Shown: positions 15,001 through 26,450, counted from the first letter of the stretch. The stretch is DNA of 64,000 nt from Muricea muricata (GCA_963855995.1 OY979718.1:60056564-60120563); one strand, 5' to 3'. The notes: generated from the sequence alone by a model not told the origin. Made by a program: numbers and translations.

Positions 15001-18000
15001 AGGTAAAGGTAGTTCAGATGGAGACAATGCCAACCTATCTAGAGCTGAACCACATATACTTCGTTTAGATTGCTCACTCGATGAGCCTGGCTTGGAAACT
15101 GTTGCGGCGGCCGAATTCCAGATCAACGCTCCTGGACAACATATCGTAATTACTTGAAGTATACACGACAGACCATTAACCAATGACTGGTGATGAGCAC
15201 AAGTTTTGTACTGGTTAAATAACGGTGACTGGCTTTTTTCACTGCAAGAAAATGACCTCTTTTCACGTACTTATAGTGTGAAACAAACTGTTTAAAATAT
15301 TCAAGTTAAAGCTCAATCATCTTAAGGGTTTAATACTTTGCATAGTAAATATATATAGGACTGGACATCACAAGAAAGACCACGAAGAATATGGGTACAT
15401 AATTGGCCAATAAAATTCCTTATAGAAAACTGTAGTGAGATTAACACCAGGACTGCGATCCGAGCGATACTCACCTGTCAGAAGAAGATGCTTTGCTTGT
15501 TTGCCCGGCTGATGCAGAAGATGAACTTTCTGTAGCTGAATTATTAAACTGATTTTGTTTCTGTTCATCTCGCATTAGTTCGGCAGCAGAAAGAAGGATA
15601 GATAACTTTCTTGCACAATACAAAGCAAGAGTTCTCGAAAGAACTTGCGAATGTATTATCTGGTCCAAATACTGAAACGAATTCACAAATTATAAACTGT
15701 ATGCATATTTTTAAAAATAGTAGCTGTATTAGTGTAGTATTCTTATTCAGTGTAGTAATATTCTTATTCTTGTTATAGTATTCTTATTACTAATATTTCC
15801 ACTAGTATTAGTGGAAGTATTAGTGAAAGTAACTGTAATGATATTTTGAAAGCGAGTCAGTTTCAACAACTTCAACTTCAATTCCGCCTGATCTTAATAT
15901 ATCGAATTTGAAGGGTTTAAAATTGCAAATTCAAACGTTAACAGCCCTTGATGATGAGATTCGTATTTTCTTGTCTGATAATCCTTTTGATATTTTGGCC
16001 ATTAATGAATCTAAAATTGATTCCTCTATTCGGGATTCTGAAATTCATATTAATAATTATTCAATTATCCGCCTTGATCGTACTAGATTTGGAGGCGGTG
16101 TGGCTATCTACATAAAAAATACTATTCCATACTTTGAGAGAAGGGATCTTGTCCCTGATAACTTAGAAATGATATGTGTCGATAAGTTTCTTGTACGTTT
16201 GCATGGTGAATACAATATACTTGTTTAGCTTTGTGGAAACACCACGTAAATTTATTATTGCAGAGCTTTCGATCCGTAAGCTCGGATCTTCATCAGTGCT
16301 ATAATAATATATTAGCACAGATGAAGATCCGAGCTTACGGATCAAAAGATCTGCAATAATAAATTTACGTGGTGTTTCCACAAAGCTAAACAAGGATATG
16401 TGTCGAGATTACTAGACAACATAGTAGATTACTAGACTACACCTCCTAATTCTGAGCTCGATATATTTAGCAATTTCGAACTATTTCTTTTTAAGTGCGA
16501 TACGGAAGATAAGGAATTAATTTTAGTTGGGAATGTAAACTGTGATGTTTATAAACTTGCTCCAGATCCACAAACCCATAAGTTGCAAACTCTACGCTCT
16601 TTATATCAATTATCTCAAGTTATAAATAAGCCCACGAGAGTTACGGAGACAACGGCCACACTAACTGATTTAATACTTACAAATAAACCTGAATATATTT
16701 CGTCTGCTTGGGTCCTGCATCTTGGCATATCCGATCATAGCTTGATTTATGCCGTAAGGAAATTTGATTCACCTAAATCTAGGCCAACTATAAAGGGGGT
16801 CCGTGACTTCAAGCATTTCTCTGAGTTTCATTTTCGTGCTGATTTGGTGCAGGTACCCTGGGAAACGATTTGCTACGACGATCCTAACATATGTTGGACT
16901 GTATGGAAATCTATTTTTCACGAAATTTTAAATAAACATGTTCCTACATGCCAAATGCGAATTAAAGCTAATTCAGTCCCATGGATTACATCTGGTATTA
17001 AGCAGCAAATGAGGAACAGGGATTACCGCAAAAAGCAATCCATTAAATTTAATTCATCCACTGACTGCGCTGTCTATAAAACTCTACGGAACAGAGTAAA
17101 TAATAAAATGTGTAAAAGCAAACTTGATTTCTATCATAAAGAGATAGGAGACTGCAAAATCAAAGGATTTCAAAAAAATTCGGTCTCTAATAAACTCGCT
17201 CACTGGTAAGAATAATAAATCTACCAGTATTACAGAAATATCTGTAAATGATAACAGCATTATTGATTCTAAGTTAATCGCTGAAACTTTTAATGAATAT
17301 TTTGTCAGCATTGGTCCTAGCCTAGCCTCTGAATCAAGTGAAGATCTTCTTACTGAACATTCGATGACTAGCTACCCCAATTCCAATCCCATGGTAGATA
17401 CGATATTTCACTTCCATCACATTAATATAGATGATATTGTCTTAGCACTAACGAACCTTAAAGTAAACAAGTCTACTGGTCTTGATAAAATTCCGGCTAA
17501 TGTTCTTAGACCCTCTGCGGATATTATTGCTCCGTCATTGTCATATATATTTAACTTATCCCTTGATACTGGCGTATATGTTGATGACTGGAAACGTGGC
17601 GAGTAATTCCAATCTACAAATCTGAAGATAGACGGAAGTGCGAAAACTATAGACCAATTTCTATGCTTCCCATTGTAAGTAAAATATTTAAGAAAGAAGT
17701 CTTTCGACAGCTGTATGACTATCTTTCCAGTAACTCATTATTATCTGTTTTCAATCAGGCTTTAGACCTAAACATTCGACCATGTCTGCGCTGATACAAT
17801 TTGTGCGATAACTTATTTAAAAGCATGGATGATGGAAAATTGAATTGTGTAGTCTTTCTTGATGTCAGAAACGCCTTTGACTCAATAAATCACGAAATTC
17901 TGATTAATAAAATGCGCACATATTTTGGAGTAACAGGAGACCAGTTAAAATGGTTCATATCTTATTTGAATAATAGACCGCAACAATGTCTGGTAAATGG

Positions 18001-21000
18001 ACAATTATCGAGTCCTAGAACGATTACATCTGGAGTTCCTCAGGGGTCTATACTTGGTCCTCTGTTATTCCTATGATATATAAATGATATGCCTGATTTA
18101 CTAAGCCACTCAACTCCCTCACTCTACGCTGATGACACGGAAATTTGTGCATCTTCTAGGAACTATGCTGACCTTGTTGCCAAGGTAAACATTGATCTTG
18201 AAAGTACACATAAGTGGATGCTAAAAAATAAACTTCAAATACACCCCACTAAATCGAAATATACGATAATTGGATATTCCTATAATCTTAAAAATAAAGT
18301 ATCTAGTGATCCCGTCTTAATTAATAATGTGCCACTAACTAAGATTAATAAATACACAAGCCTTGGTGTGACTATGGACGAAAGGCTATCATGGGAAAAA
18401 CACATTGATTCTATCTGTTCTAAGGTCAGTGCCGGTATTGGTGCAATGAGACGAGTTAAACCTTTTGTGCTACTGCCAACTCTGAAAATGCTATATAATG
18501 CAATGATACAACCTTATTTCGATTATTGTAGCCCGTTATGGGATAATTGCGGAATTGGCCTCAAAGATAGGTTGCAAAAATATCAAAATCGGGCCGCCAG
18601 AGTAATCACTGGGCCAACTTACGATATTCGATCGTCTGATTTACTTGAAAAATTAAATTGAAAATCTCTTGAAGAAAGGCAAAAATACCTAAAATTTATT
18701 TTTATTTAAAAAATCCTTAATGGCCACACCGAACCAAATCTTAAAGATGCTTTTTGTCCAAACAATGAAAGAGATAATCTCTACTATCTCAGAAATAGAG
18801 AAACTGGTCTAGCGCCACCCATGCCGAAAAAAAAATTTGGCAAGAGGTGCTTCAGTTATAATGGTGCCGTGCACTGGAATAATCTTCCTACTGAGGCTAA
18901 AATTGCGGAATCTTTATGATCTAATCAATCTTAAAACAAAGAATGAGTTGAAATTTCCTCGTAAATGTTTTCGTCTTTAAATATATCTGTATTAGTATAT
19001 CTTTCTTATTGTGTAACGTATTATCCGTATTGTTTCTATCTTGTAAACTAGTTAATTTGTTTTAATTCAAGCCCCTCATGAAAACCAGTCAACTAATGGC
19101 TGATGAGGCTAGCGTGACAAAGTAAAGTATGTATGTATGTATGTATTTTTAGAGACTCTCCAAGCTACTGTCCAATCATGTATTGTAAACACACTTACCC
19201 TGAGAACAATGGGTAGTATTAACTTCAAAATTATATCATCATTCTTAACTTTATCCATTTGCTCGACCACCCAGTGAAAAAACTCTTGTCGATCTAAAAG
19301 ATTCTCCTAGAAAATTCACAAAAAGCTATCATCGCGAGAATAGATCCTGATGAAGATTGATTACACTGTTGTGGTTTCCCTGCCATTTTTCTCCATGTTT
19401 GCTGTCTGGTTGTGTATTTGTTGATGTTTATTGTCTAGTAGTGTAATTATTTGTGCATTGTCCAATTACCGTTTTTCTTGGGAAGTTTAATAAATAAATA
19501 AATATCTCAACCATGTTTAGTATATCTTTGCGATAACTACCATGTCATAAACATGAAAATTTCCTCAATCTCATGAATGAAGATGGAAGGTAACTAGCAC
19601 AACCATAAAAAATAGGTACGTTATGCGTACATGATTAAATTGAAAAGTGATATTTTCTGAGCACAGCGACACAAATATAGAGCATTTGAAGGCATGCTCA
19701 GAAGATATTGACATTTGGCTGATACAAAAAGATGTACTACTCATATCAGTTTGTCGTGAATTTATACAAAATTAAATGGTAAAAAATGAATGACTGTTAG
19801 CATTATTGTATGTTGTTTTGATATTTTCTTTATAATTTTGGCAACATTAAAATACATCCACATTCATCTGATAAAATAAAAATAAGTCTAAACTGAGTAG
19901 GATCTGATCCAATGGAAATTATAGTGGTTAACTAAAACCTCTAATTTTATAAACGAAAAAAACATTGAAGAATAAGTAAAATTGATATAACTATTTGAAT
20001 AAATGTGGTACAATGACATGCAGTTTTGCATAAATAGTACATTTACCATTCTACAGTGTGAATGCTGCAGTTTATCTCCAATAACACTAAACACTTATAC
20101 AGAAGAATTGTACTAGCTTTGTCCATGTCATGATTACATACTTTAAAAAATTGGAATAATATTATCTACAACTAGTACATAATAAGACAACTATCTGTCA
20201 GGCCATGTATTTTAAACAAGTGACTCCTCACATTCAAATATAATTTGGACACTGACAAGTCACGAGCATACAATAAAGTAAGTACAATACAAGATCAAAC
20301 TTTATGAAGTACAAAGAAATATCAAATATATTAAACCCAATATAAATATATAGGAAAATATATGTACTTGATGTAAACATGACGCGTCACAAGCGGACCG
20401 TGCGAACTCAATACAGTTGTAGACTGAGTAATAATGATTACACAAACATATACACATTAAATACACATATTTATTGAGCCAAAAAATATACACCGTCAAT
20501 TATTGGGCTACATACTTACATAGGCTCGAATGTTGCAATTGTTATAACGGTTTTTGACATTTTCTTTATTTTTCGACTTTAAACAGTAACATTAAAGCCT
20601 AAACTAGTCCTATTGTTTTACAAGCACAAATCTTTAGGTAAATGTTTCACGTGTTTGTTTCGAAATTTTTTCTTTAGTAGCTATAAAAATGGTGTCCCAA
20701 AAATTATCGTTGATTTAACTGGAATTTGGGATGCATTTTAAGGAATTGGGTCTTGAATTGACTGGGAATAATTTGATAGAATGACACAGTTGAATTTACA
20801 TGTTCAGCTGTATTATTGTTAAATGTGTGATTATTTGAGAATTTATAATTCGCAACAAGGTTTCAAAGCCATTAGCATGCTGACTACATACCTCATATAG
20901 CCAGTCAGTCAGACGTACTGTGTAATGCCATTGTTTCTGTGGTATTTCACTTTCACTTGTCATTCGTGAATATGATTGGTGATAATCGTTCAGTTTGTTT

Positions 21001-24000
21001 AATTGGTCTTTAAGGTACTTTGTAATGGTGCTCGTCCATTCTATATTAACATCAACATCACATTTAAATAAGATCACAATATCACAATTAACCACAAACC
21101 ATCCACACTAAAATCGACAGCCAGAAAGTGAAGTGAATACAGTCTTCTAGAATATGACAATACCTTGTGCAGGATCACTAGCTTGTCGTTTTTTGTTTCT
21201 TGATTCTGATATCAACGCCATTTGGTGTGCGGACGTCATCTAAGATAAAAATCCGCAAAATGCAGGACATAGTAACACATCAATTAACACCCCATAACGA
21301 TTCATAATCCACTCTCCCCATAATCCAAACACAAGCTTTATTAGTAGGCTTTATGTTGATCTCGCGTATTCACTATGCGTATGAATTCGCTTTCAGCCTG
21401 GTGAACATTAAGGCACCATAATTCCAAATTTGTATTTGGATCAGTATTAGTGGCTGTCGGTATAATTACATAATTATTATAATTCTGAGTAAAAAAGAAA
21501 TAAATGTTACCTTAATAAACCAAGTAGCTCGTATCAGCGGTACGTTGTGTTCACAAATATTGTTCAACAGCTCTTCCTTCTTATTAAAAACTGGAACCTG
21601 ATAACATCAAACAAACTATTATACAGTAATTATACTTCTCCCCCTACCTTCGCATGTACATTGATTTTTACCTTAAATAACAATATTGTAACCACCTGAC
21701 TGTATTTATAATCATAATAGACATCAATAAGTAGAGAAGTTGTCCCGTCTTGTATGCGGCAAAGACGCGCTAGGGAAATCGACGAGCAAGCAATTTGTGT
21801 CGACTTGTGTCATCTGCAAGCTTTTTAATCTTTAGTATTCTAATTACGTGGGTTATTAGAACAACCTCACACTATAAGGAATTTTGTCATGATTTAAAGC
21901 AGCGATATAACCCTGTTGAGTACTTTAATTTATCAATGGGGCTATTGGTGTACTTGGATTAGAATGTAAAAAAATGTATGGCTTTTTAGAGAATGTAATA
22001 GGTTTTGCTGTATGCCATAGTAGACATTCCATACAAACTTTGTAGTTATGAGATCATGAGGAGTTGGTAAGTGGCCCGTATTTCTACAGCGCGCCTTTTT
22101 ACTGCGTACATTAAATGTGGGTCTCGGAGGGGGGCGTGTTGGAGCACGTGTACCACTAAGGGGAACAATGATTCCCCTAATAGACCAATACCCGAACTCG
22201 CGTTTTTGCATATCACTTCGATGTGGCTGGGCTCAACAGAGGTTTTCATTTAGTTTTACTCCCAGACAAACTTGGAGATATTGGTTTTGCATTTGCCACA
22301 ACGGGTTCATCACAAATTATGTTATTACGATTATATGGGGAGCCAATAAACATCACTTTGCATTTAGAGGGATGCATCTGCAGTCTATTTCCTTTAAGAT
22401 AATTCCAGACATGAGCAAGGTCTGGGTTTAATCTTAAGAAGAGCTTATTTGCATCTTTAGAGGATGTCAAAATGAGTTTCATCCGCACACATGCCTGGAG
22501 TTGTTGATTGCAAACGATCAAGCAAATCGTTTATATATAATAAAAATAGGGTGGTACCAAGATAGACCCCTGAGGCACTGGGCGAACGTGAGCAAGTCTA
22601 ACTAATAAGTAAGCCAACACACCTTTCTACTTTCAAGAGCTGTCAGTGATTTACTTCCAGCAAGGTCTTGTAGCCAGGCGGAAACTGGTCCTTTTGTTTT
22701 TGACGTGAACTACAACAAATAGTAAATTACACGAAATAAACGTTGTTCAATTACAAAATGTTTTCCAGTCGACTAAAATCTACACTTTAGGTACGACTTT
22801 CCTGTAGCTAAATGTTACTAGTAATTCTATTCCTTCTATTCCAGTACTGAGTTCACTGATTCCAGTACAAATATATGACGTCAATGTAATTTGATGTCAC
22901 ATTGCAACTAAACACTTAATACTGAGAGAATGATTGTTGTTTTATTTATACTTACAGGTGAGAATAATTCTTTATTCTGAGCCACTGGTTTCTTTTTGCT
23001 GGTATCTTGAAACGTATTATTTTTCTGTTTTTCTATCACGGTAGCATTGAACGCAGCTGCAAACTAAAATACAGTTACAGCGGCTTACAACGTCAATTGG
23101 CATTTCACGTTATTATTTTCAGCATTATTCGTATTGTACGGCCCAGTGGCGTACAGTATACACTGCACAAGGCTGCATGAAGAATTCCATCGAGGAGTTG
23201 ACCAACGGGAAAACCATACTTCTGCAAAAGCTGGTTCCTTCTTCGTCCTGTTCCTATACTTATTATATAACTATATTAAGTAGAATCATGGCACAGCATG
23301 AACCAACCTTGCTAACAGGAATTTGCGATACTTTGTCACGTGCTGAAGCAAACTATAAAGACAGAATTTTGAACTTTATTAAACTTGAAAATATATTACA
23401 CAGTACAGCTAATTCCAATTATAAAACTAATGATATGGGCACAATACTTTTTTAATATGTCTACCAGTATGTCTATCTCCATATCTGTATACATCTATAC
23501 CTGTATATCTAAATATCTTTTTTGAAAACATGGGCACTGATTGGTAAAGAGCTTGGAAAAACCATGTTTCTATAAGTAAAATTTAAAACACGCGCAGGAG
23601 TGCTTTATCAGCTATACAACGCGATGCGAAGCCGAGCGTTGTATATCTGATAAAGCGCGAATTGCGAGTGTTTTAAATGAATTCTAAATCGATTCATTTT
23701 ATACCCATCTTGTCTGTTTGTATATAAAAGAATTTTCAACATAGATGTTGCATAAGCCGAGAAAATCGAAGTAAAAGATTTGTGAGAATCGACATGTGTT
23801 TTATCTCATATATAGACTCTAGTCACGGCTATGATTTCCTTTGTGTTTTTCTCATGAATTATTAATGAGGTTTAGAAGTAATATTTAAAACACTATATCT
23901 GATAAAGCACTCCTGCGCGTGTTTCAAATATTACTTCAAAACCTCATTAATAATTCATGAGAAAAACACAAAGAGAAATCATGACCCGTATCGGTTCTAC

Positions 24001-26013
24001 ATATTTGGTATAGACTTGCGCCAAATTTCTTGTTTGATTTTTGCAGTTTAAACAACACCAATGTCCAAAATTTCGATGATAGTGAGTGTATGGAATGATT
24101 CACTTTAGAAGCAATATACAAACCGCAAAATTCGGTTCATATCAGATCTATAAACACTCGGCTTCGCTTCAAGTTTATAAATCTGGTATAAACCTCCTCC
24201 ATGGTTTGTATATATTACATATAACATTTTGCTTTTGTCTGTTGAGTTACAGATATACACAGTAGATCGCATTAGCGAGTACTTTACTGTTCTTACCATG
24301 CTATGACTAGATACAATTGCCAATAAGAAACACTGTTTAACAAAGGTTACAGTATTTAAATCCATTAAATATTTAAAAATGGACCATTATGAACAGTAGC
24401 AAACCTTGTTTACAGAATAGAGTGCATTTATTTTATGTTTGTTGATTAGTACATTATACATAGCTTAAATTTAGTTCAAGTTCATGACTGTGACATCATA
24501 TGAATAATACTAACAACAAAGCAATTGGCATGTGTTGATATTAACTGCTGCATGTATAATCTATTTAGTAGGAGTAATTTATATATTGTGTGTAAAAAGG
24601 TAGAGTGCCTCGCATGGGACTTCGAGTCCCGTTTGCACTCGTGCCGTTTGGGTTTAATTCTCCAATAAAGTTTATTATATAAAGCAACTAATATGCCTGT
24701 GTTATGATTGGCTAAGTTGCTGTACATGTCCACAGATTACTCATATAACCTAAGAGTAAAAATCACTAAAAATCAAACAAAAAAATCAAACTCTACCAAT
24801 CAAGTTTCAATCCTATTGGATCTGGAATGACATACACTTAGCTAGCAATAGCAATAGATACTCCGGGTGGAAATCTCAGCTTTGTTAAAAATATCAAAGC
24901 ACGGACAACAGCTTTAAATAGAGCCATAACATAACTAAACAGAACAATTTTTTGTTCATTATGGCTCTATTTAAGGCTGTTGTCTGGGCTTTAATTTTTG
25001 TGATTTAGCTAACACAGCAAAAGAGATTATATGCAAGTGAGGAGCAGTCAGCAGTTCCTGGTCTAAAAACAGCTTTTCCAAATATTTGAATGATTAGTAA
25101 TTATTCAGATACAGGCCCACAGTCAGTGGGATTAATTTGAAGATTTCAAATAGCTAAGAATGCCCAGATCCAATTTGGTTTAATATACTCAAGTACTTGC
25201 AGCTACCCACGTGTCTTTAAATATCTGTTTGCAGACTAAGAAGCAAGGTGAAATACTGCAGAAAACCTCACAAGAGAAGCACATCGTATACACTATACAT
25301 ACTGGCAGCCTTGTAGGACAGCAAGTATGAGATGCTGCATTTTCAACAGCATTACTCTTTTCTTGTTATGAAATATGATCTTTGAATAAAGTAAAAAGCA
25401 TGTGTAATTTAATATTGCGTGTCAGGTGAATTCCTGTATTTAGCTGCATGTTTGGCAACCTGCATGTTTCAGCCTATCCTTATAATAATTATTACTCATA
25501 ATAATCATTATTCTTATTCTTTATAATATTCATTAGTAATATTATTATTGTATCTCAAGTGTGATATAGAAAAGATGTACCAGGCTGTGTTAGTTTTAAA
25601 CTGTTAGTGCCATAATTTGCGCCAACGTCCTTCAGAGTTGAGAGCTTCGCTTAGCTTACTATTTACCAGTTACAATTTAATCATATAATTATTGGATGAC
25701 TTGGAAGAATGAATTGAAAGGTGTGACATGCCTCGCATATCTGAAAATATATTACCGTCTATTCAATGATAAATACTTTACCTCGTGAGAAGTTAGACTG
25801 CCAATTCCCACATTACTGAACCCACGTTTCACATTATCCTCTGTCAATTCGTCCTAAGAGTTTTAATGGCATAATTAAACTGTAATTCAAAGAGTATTCG
25901 AAACATAATGTTAGTATGTTAGCCCTCACCTCTCTCTGACCATTTATTTGTGGGTAAAAATCTGGTATTTCTTCTTTCCCACGTCTGATCGAACGAGAAC
26001 AAATGGCAGCCAT
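1..26013 (-). CDS. MED12: Mediator complex subunit 12 (5' 28 exons, 3' end outside window)
   Basis: MED12 is a nuclear subunit of the Mediator kinase module; it activates cyclin C-CDK8. Exons 5' to 3': 25930-26013, 25782-25853, 22956-23063, 22623-22709, 21511-21597, 21164-21239, 20892-21040, 19199-19306, 15475-15671, 14968-15241, 13795-13888, 12784-12908, 12304-12435, 11950-12073, 11324-11556, 10459-10606, 9903-10236, 8857-9219, 8531-8639, 7463-7599, 4085-4204, 3695-3839, 3224-3353, 2672-2902, 2156-2278, 1727-1875, 203-337, 1-37 (cut by the edge). All have AG/GT borders and matching phases. The ATG at 26013 has an in-frame TGA a few codons upstream. Landmarks matching human MED12: [32 protein letters not shown], the LCEWAV-type segment [96 protein letters not shown]. 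The 3' PQL and opposite-paired/Gln-rich regions are not in the window. I recognise the family with high confidence; individual exon ends are read by eye. Confidence 0.95.
402..1524. mobile_element. Non-autonomous inverted-repeat DNA element in a MED12 intron
   Basis: The left end (GCGAATTTATATTAGACGG) and the right end (reverse complement CCGAATTTATATTAGGCGA) form terminal inverted repeats that continue with a CCGTCTAAGACGGA-type stretch. CTAAA occurs at both edges and may be the target duplication, but one copy overlaps the repeat end. No coding capacity. It lies between MED12 exons 26 and 27. Superfamily not assigned. Confidence 0.7.
605..1270. repeat. Nested foldback unit with a long hairpin
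   Basis: Inside the 402-1524 element, about 625-770 is one nearly complete palindrome: an arm running from ATTACTTCATGGTTGG to GTGAAGGATCG and its complement, around a loop of GAACGAGTGAGCGC-type sequence. A second inverted match links 770-810 (TTTATTATATGAGTATA) to about 1245-1270. This suggests a MITE inserted into a MITE. Borders approximate. Confidence 0.6.
4583..5016 (+). other. Possible two-exon mini-ORF inside the 2.3-kb element
   Basis: ATG at 4583 opens eight codons (MAAGCKLK) ending in AAG|GTTAGT at 4606. A pyrimidine-rich TTTTCTAG acceptor ends at 4980 and is followed in phase by [11 protein letters not shown] and a stop at 5014-5016. The spliced product would have 19 residues. 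The splice sites look good, but such a short product is weak evidence for a gene; it may be a captured first exon or noncoding transcript. On the minus strand a MAANSSKQQ start followed by GTATGT at about 5237-5209 is equally short. Confidence 0.25.
5759..6147. repeat. Two nested MITEs
   Basis: Outer arms: 5759-5797 and 6111-6147 are inverted copies (core ACACTACCCTTTTGATGTTA). Inner arms: about 5809-5850 and 6010-6051 share TATTGCATTTAATATC. One foldback element sits inside another, both inside the 4379-6689 element: three levels of nesting. Noncoding. Confidence 0.7.
7069..7408. mobile_element. Tc1/mariner-like MITE, CAGGGTGTATAAAAA-end family, copy 1
   Basis: Left end GGTGTATCATAAAAAGG, right end complementary to CAGGGTGTATAAAAAAAAG, with TA at the border. 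About 120 bases at the left are shared with 42761-42890 (TTTTTGTGAAATTTGAA, CTTTTAGCTTTC). About 340 bp, noncoding, in a MED12 intron directly downstream of exon 20. Confidence 0.65.
9545..9695. repeat. Repeat related to the 14364-14555 MITE
   Basis: Shares CTCAGGGAATTAC-type, TGCCCTCG and GCGCGCTCATAGTTTAC..TTTACGCTTTTGGAAGG segments in the same order with 14430-14560. The left inverted repeat is missing or decayed. Located in the intron between MED12 exons 17 and 18. Confidence 0.5.
13188..13318. repeat. Small MITE with CACTTCCCGAATTT ends
   Basis: ATAGACACTTCCCGAATTTG at the left is the inverse of AAATTCGGGAAGTGCCTAT at the right, about 130 bp in total. Noncoding, in the intron between MED12 exons 11 and 12. 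Confidence 0.6.
13494..13680 (+). repeat. tRNA-derived SINE-like sequence
   Basis: GCCCAGTTGGCGCAGAGCAT resembles a tRNA D-arm/box A. About 40 bases on, GGCTTGATTTCC resembles box B (GGTTCGANTCC). The spacing suits a tRNA head of a SINE. The anticodon arm and acceptor stem do not fold cleanly by eye, so it is not a functional tRNA gene. An open frame across it is probably chance. Confidence 0.45.
14364..14555. repeat. MITE with GCGTAA..GCGCGCAAGG ends
   Basis: The left arm (AAGCGTAAGCTGTGAGCTAT then GCGCGCAAGG) pairs with the right arm (CCTTGCGCGCTCATATAG then TTTACGCTTTT). About 190 bp, noncoding, in the intron between MED12 exons 10 and 11. Related copy at 9545-9695. Confidence 0.6.
16183..16394. 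mobile_element. 212-bp palindromic insertion in the LINE with 12-bp target duplication
   Basis: GATATGTGTCGA occurs at 16171-16182 and again at 16395-16406, directly flanking the insert. The insert splits the LINE endonuclease frame. It has a 37-base lead, then two arms (about 16221-16305 and 16311-16394) that are nearly perfect inverted copies, starting CTTGTTTAGCTTTGTGG. Each arm carries a CTGATGA..GAAA-type motif pointing outward from the centre. Inverted truncated copies are known for Penelope-like elements; assignment to that group is inference. Confidence 0.75.
16267..16296 (-). ncRNA. Hammerhead-ribozyme-like core (left arm of palindrome)
   Basis: On the minus strand: CTGATGA, one extra A, a perfect 6-bp helix (GATCCG/CGGATC) closed by AGCTTA, then GAAA. 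These are the conserved boxes flanking helix II of hammerhead ribozymes. No clean NUH cleavage triplet with helices I and III is evident, and the extra A is not in the textbook core. In the right arm (16318 on) the boxes are mutated to CAGATGA and AAAA. Activity is doubtful. Confidence 0.4.
22246..22600 (-). mobile_element. LINE reverse-transcriptase fragment
   Basis: The minus-strand translation shows [20 protein letters not shown] (about 22600-22520), then in another frame [20 protein letters not shown] and [15 protein letters not shown]. These match the palm region around and after the YADD box of CR1-type LINEs, and the equivalent part of the element at 15855-19146. Frames are broken. In the intron between MED12 exons 4 and 5, same strand as the gene. 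Confidence 0.75.
23570..23945. repeat. Foldback element with AACACGCGCAGGAGTGCTTT arms
   Basis: 23583-23625 (ACACGCGCAGGAGTGCTTTA) is inverted at about 23895-23930. A related half (TCTGATAAAGCGCGAATTGC) lies just inside the left arm. About 375 bp, noncoding, in the intron between MED12 exons 2 and 3. The rest of that intron (23946-25781) shows only another short palindrome and AT-rich sequence. Confidence 0.6.
24903..24990. repeat. Short perfect palindrome
   Basis: CAACAGCTTTAAATAGAGCC and its inverse GGCTCTATTTAAGGCTGTTG are separated by about 40 bases. Foldback repeat in a MED12 intron, noncoding. Confidence 0.6.
25782..26013 (-). other. MED12: MED12 N-terminal CDK8-activating segment (exons 1-2)
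   Basis: Exons 1 and 2 encode residues 1-52. In human MED12 this part contacts cyclin C/CDK8 and carries the leiomyoma hot spots L36, Q43 and G44. Aligning on EDELT..NVK.GF puts them at L31, R38 and G39 here. L and G are kept; the Gln is an Arg. The alignment is by eye from memory of the human protein. Confidence 0.8.
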
Positions 26014-26282
26014 GTTGTTTTCGTACCCACTGATCTCAAAGAGTCAAAGTAGAATTGGATAGCGCAATATAGATATCACCAAAATTCAAAACAATAGATT
26101 CTCCAAAAATCGATAACATATTTAAAATTTATTTCATTTCGTCGTTTCGACTAAACTATAGTCATAATCAGGAAAAGAAGGATGAAAAAATATAAAAGAG
26201 AGCCTCCTTAAAAAATCTCTTTAATAAAAATCTCCTTGTAAAGTTATTGTCAACTGGAAAACTACTGATGCTTCAACTCACT

Positions 26283-26450
26283 CAGTGGCGGATCTAGCGT
26301 AAGTCAAAATAAATTACCACAGCTCGCTCAGCCTCTAGGATATATTTACATTTTAAAATACCTTCAAAGCAACTTCATTGGTTAGATTTTATTCTTTTGA
26401 AATTCTTAACCTATGACATTGTATTTTGACTTACCCTGGATCCGCCACTG
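26283..26450. mobile_element. 168-bp hAT-type MITE with perfect 8-bp target duplication
   Basis: Ends CAGTGGCGGATC and GATCCGCCACTG are inverted repeats, extended by GTAAGTCAAAAT/ATTTTGACTTAC. AACTCACT flanks it at 26275-26282 and 26451-26458. The CAGTG start and 8-bp duplication are the hAT signature. Upstream of the MED12 start, next to a Penelope-like fragment. Confidence 0.9.

Larger units (their letters stand above)
15855..19146 (+). mobile_element. Degenerate CR1/Jockey-group LINE with endonuclease and reverse transcriptase
   Basis: A 5'-truncated non-LTR retrotransposon in the MED12 intron between exons 8 and 9, antisense to the gene. From 15910 the translation shows an AP-endonuclease domain: [28 protein letters not shown], then after an insertion [11 protein letters not shown] and [11 protein letters not shown]. 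Reverse transcriptase follows from about 17364: [30 protein letters not shown] (17801-18076), the catalytic LYADDTEI (about 18120) and the thumb region to 18661. It is dead: frameshifts near 17200, 17600 and 17760, a stop at 18076, and an insertion at 16183-16394. The 3' end is a (GTAT)n run at about 19128-19146. No ORF1 is visible. The clade within the Jockey/CR1/L2 group is inferred. Confidence 0.9.

Noticed and set aside
22050..22250. Open frames on both strands around the GGGGGGCGTGTTGG segment
   Set aside because: No conserved domain; adjoins the LINE fragment and is most likely repeat sequence.
24596..24645. tRNA-like GGTAGAGTGC and TTCGAGTCC boxes
   Set aside because: D-arm and T-arm signatures are only about 25 bases apart and no acceptor stem can be formed; at most a SINE or tRNA fragment.
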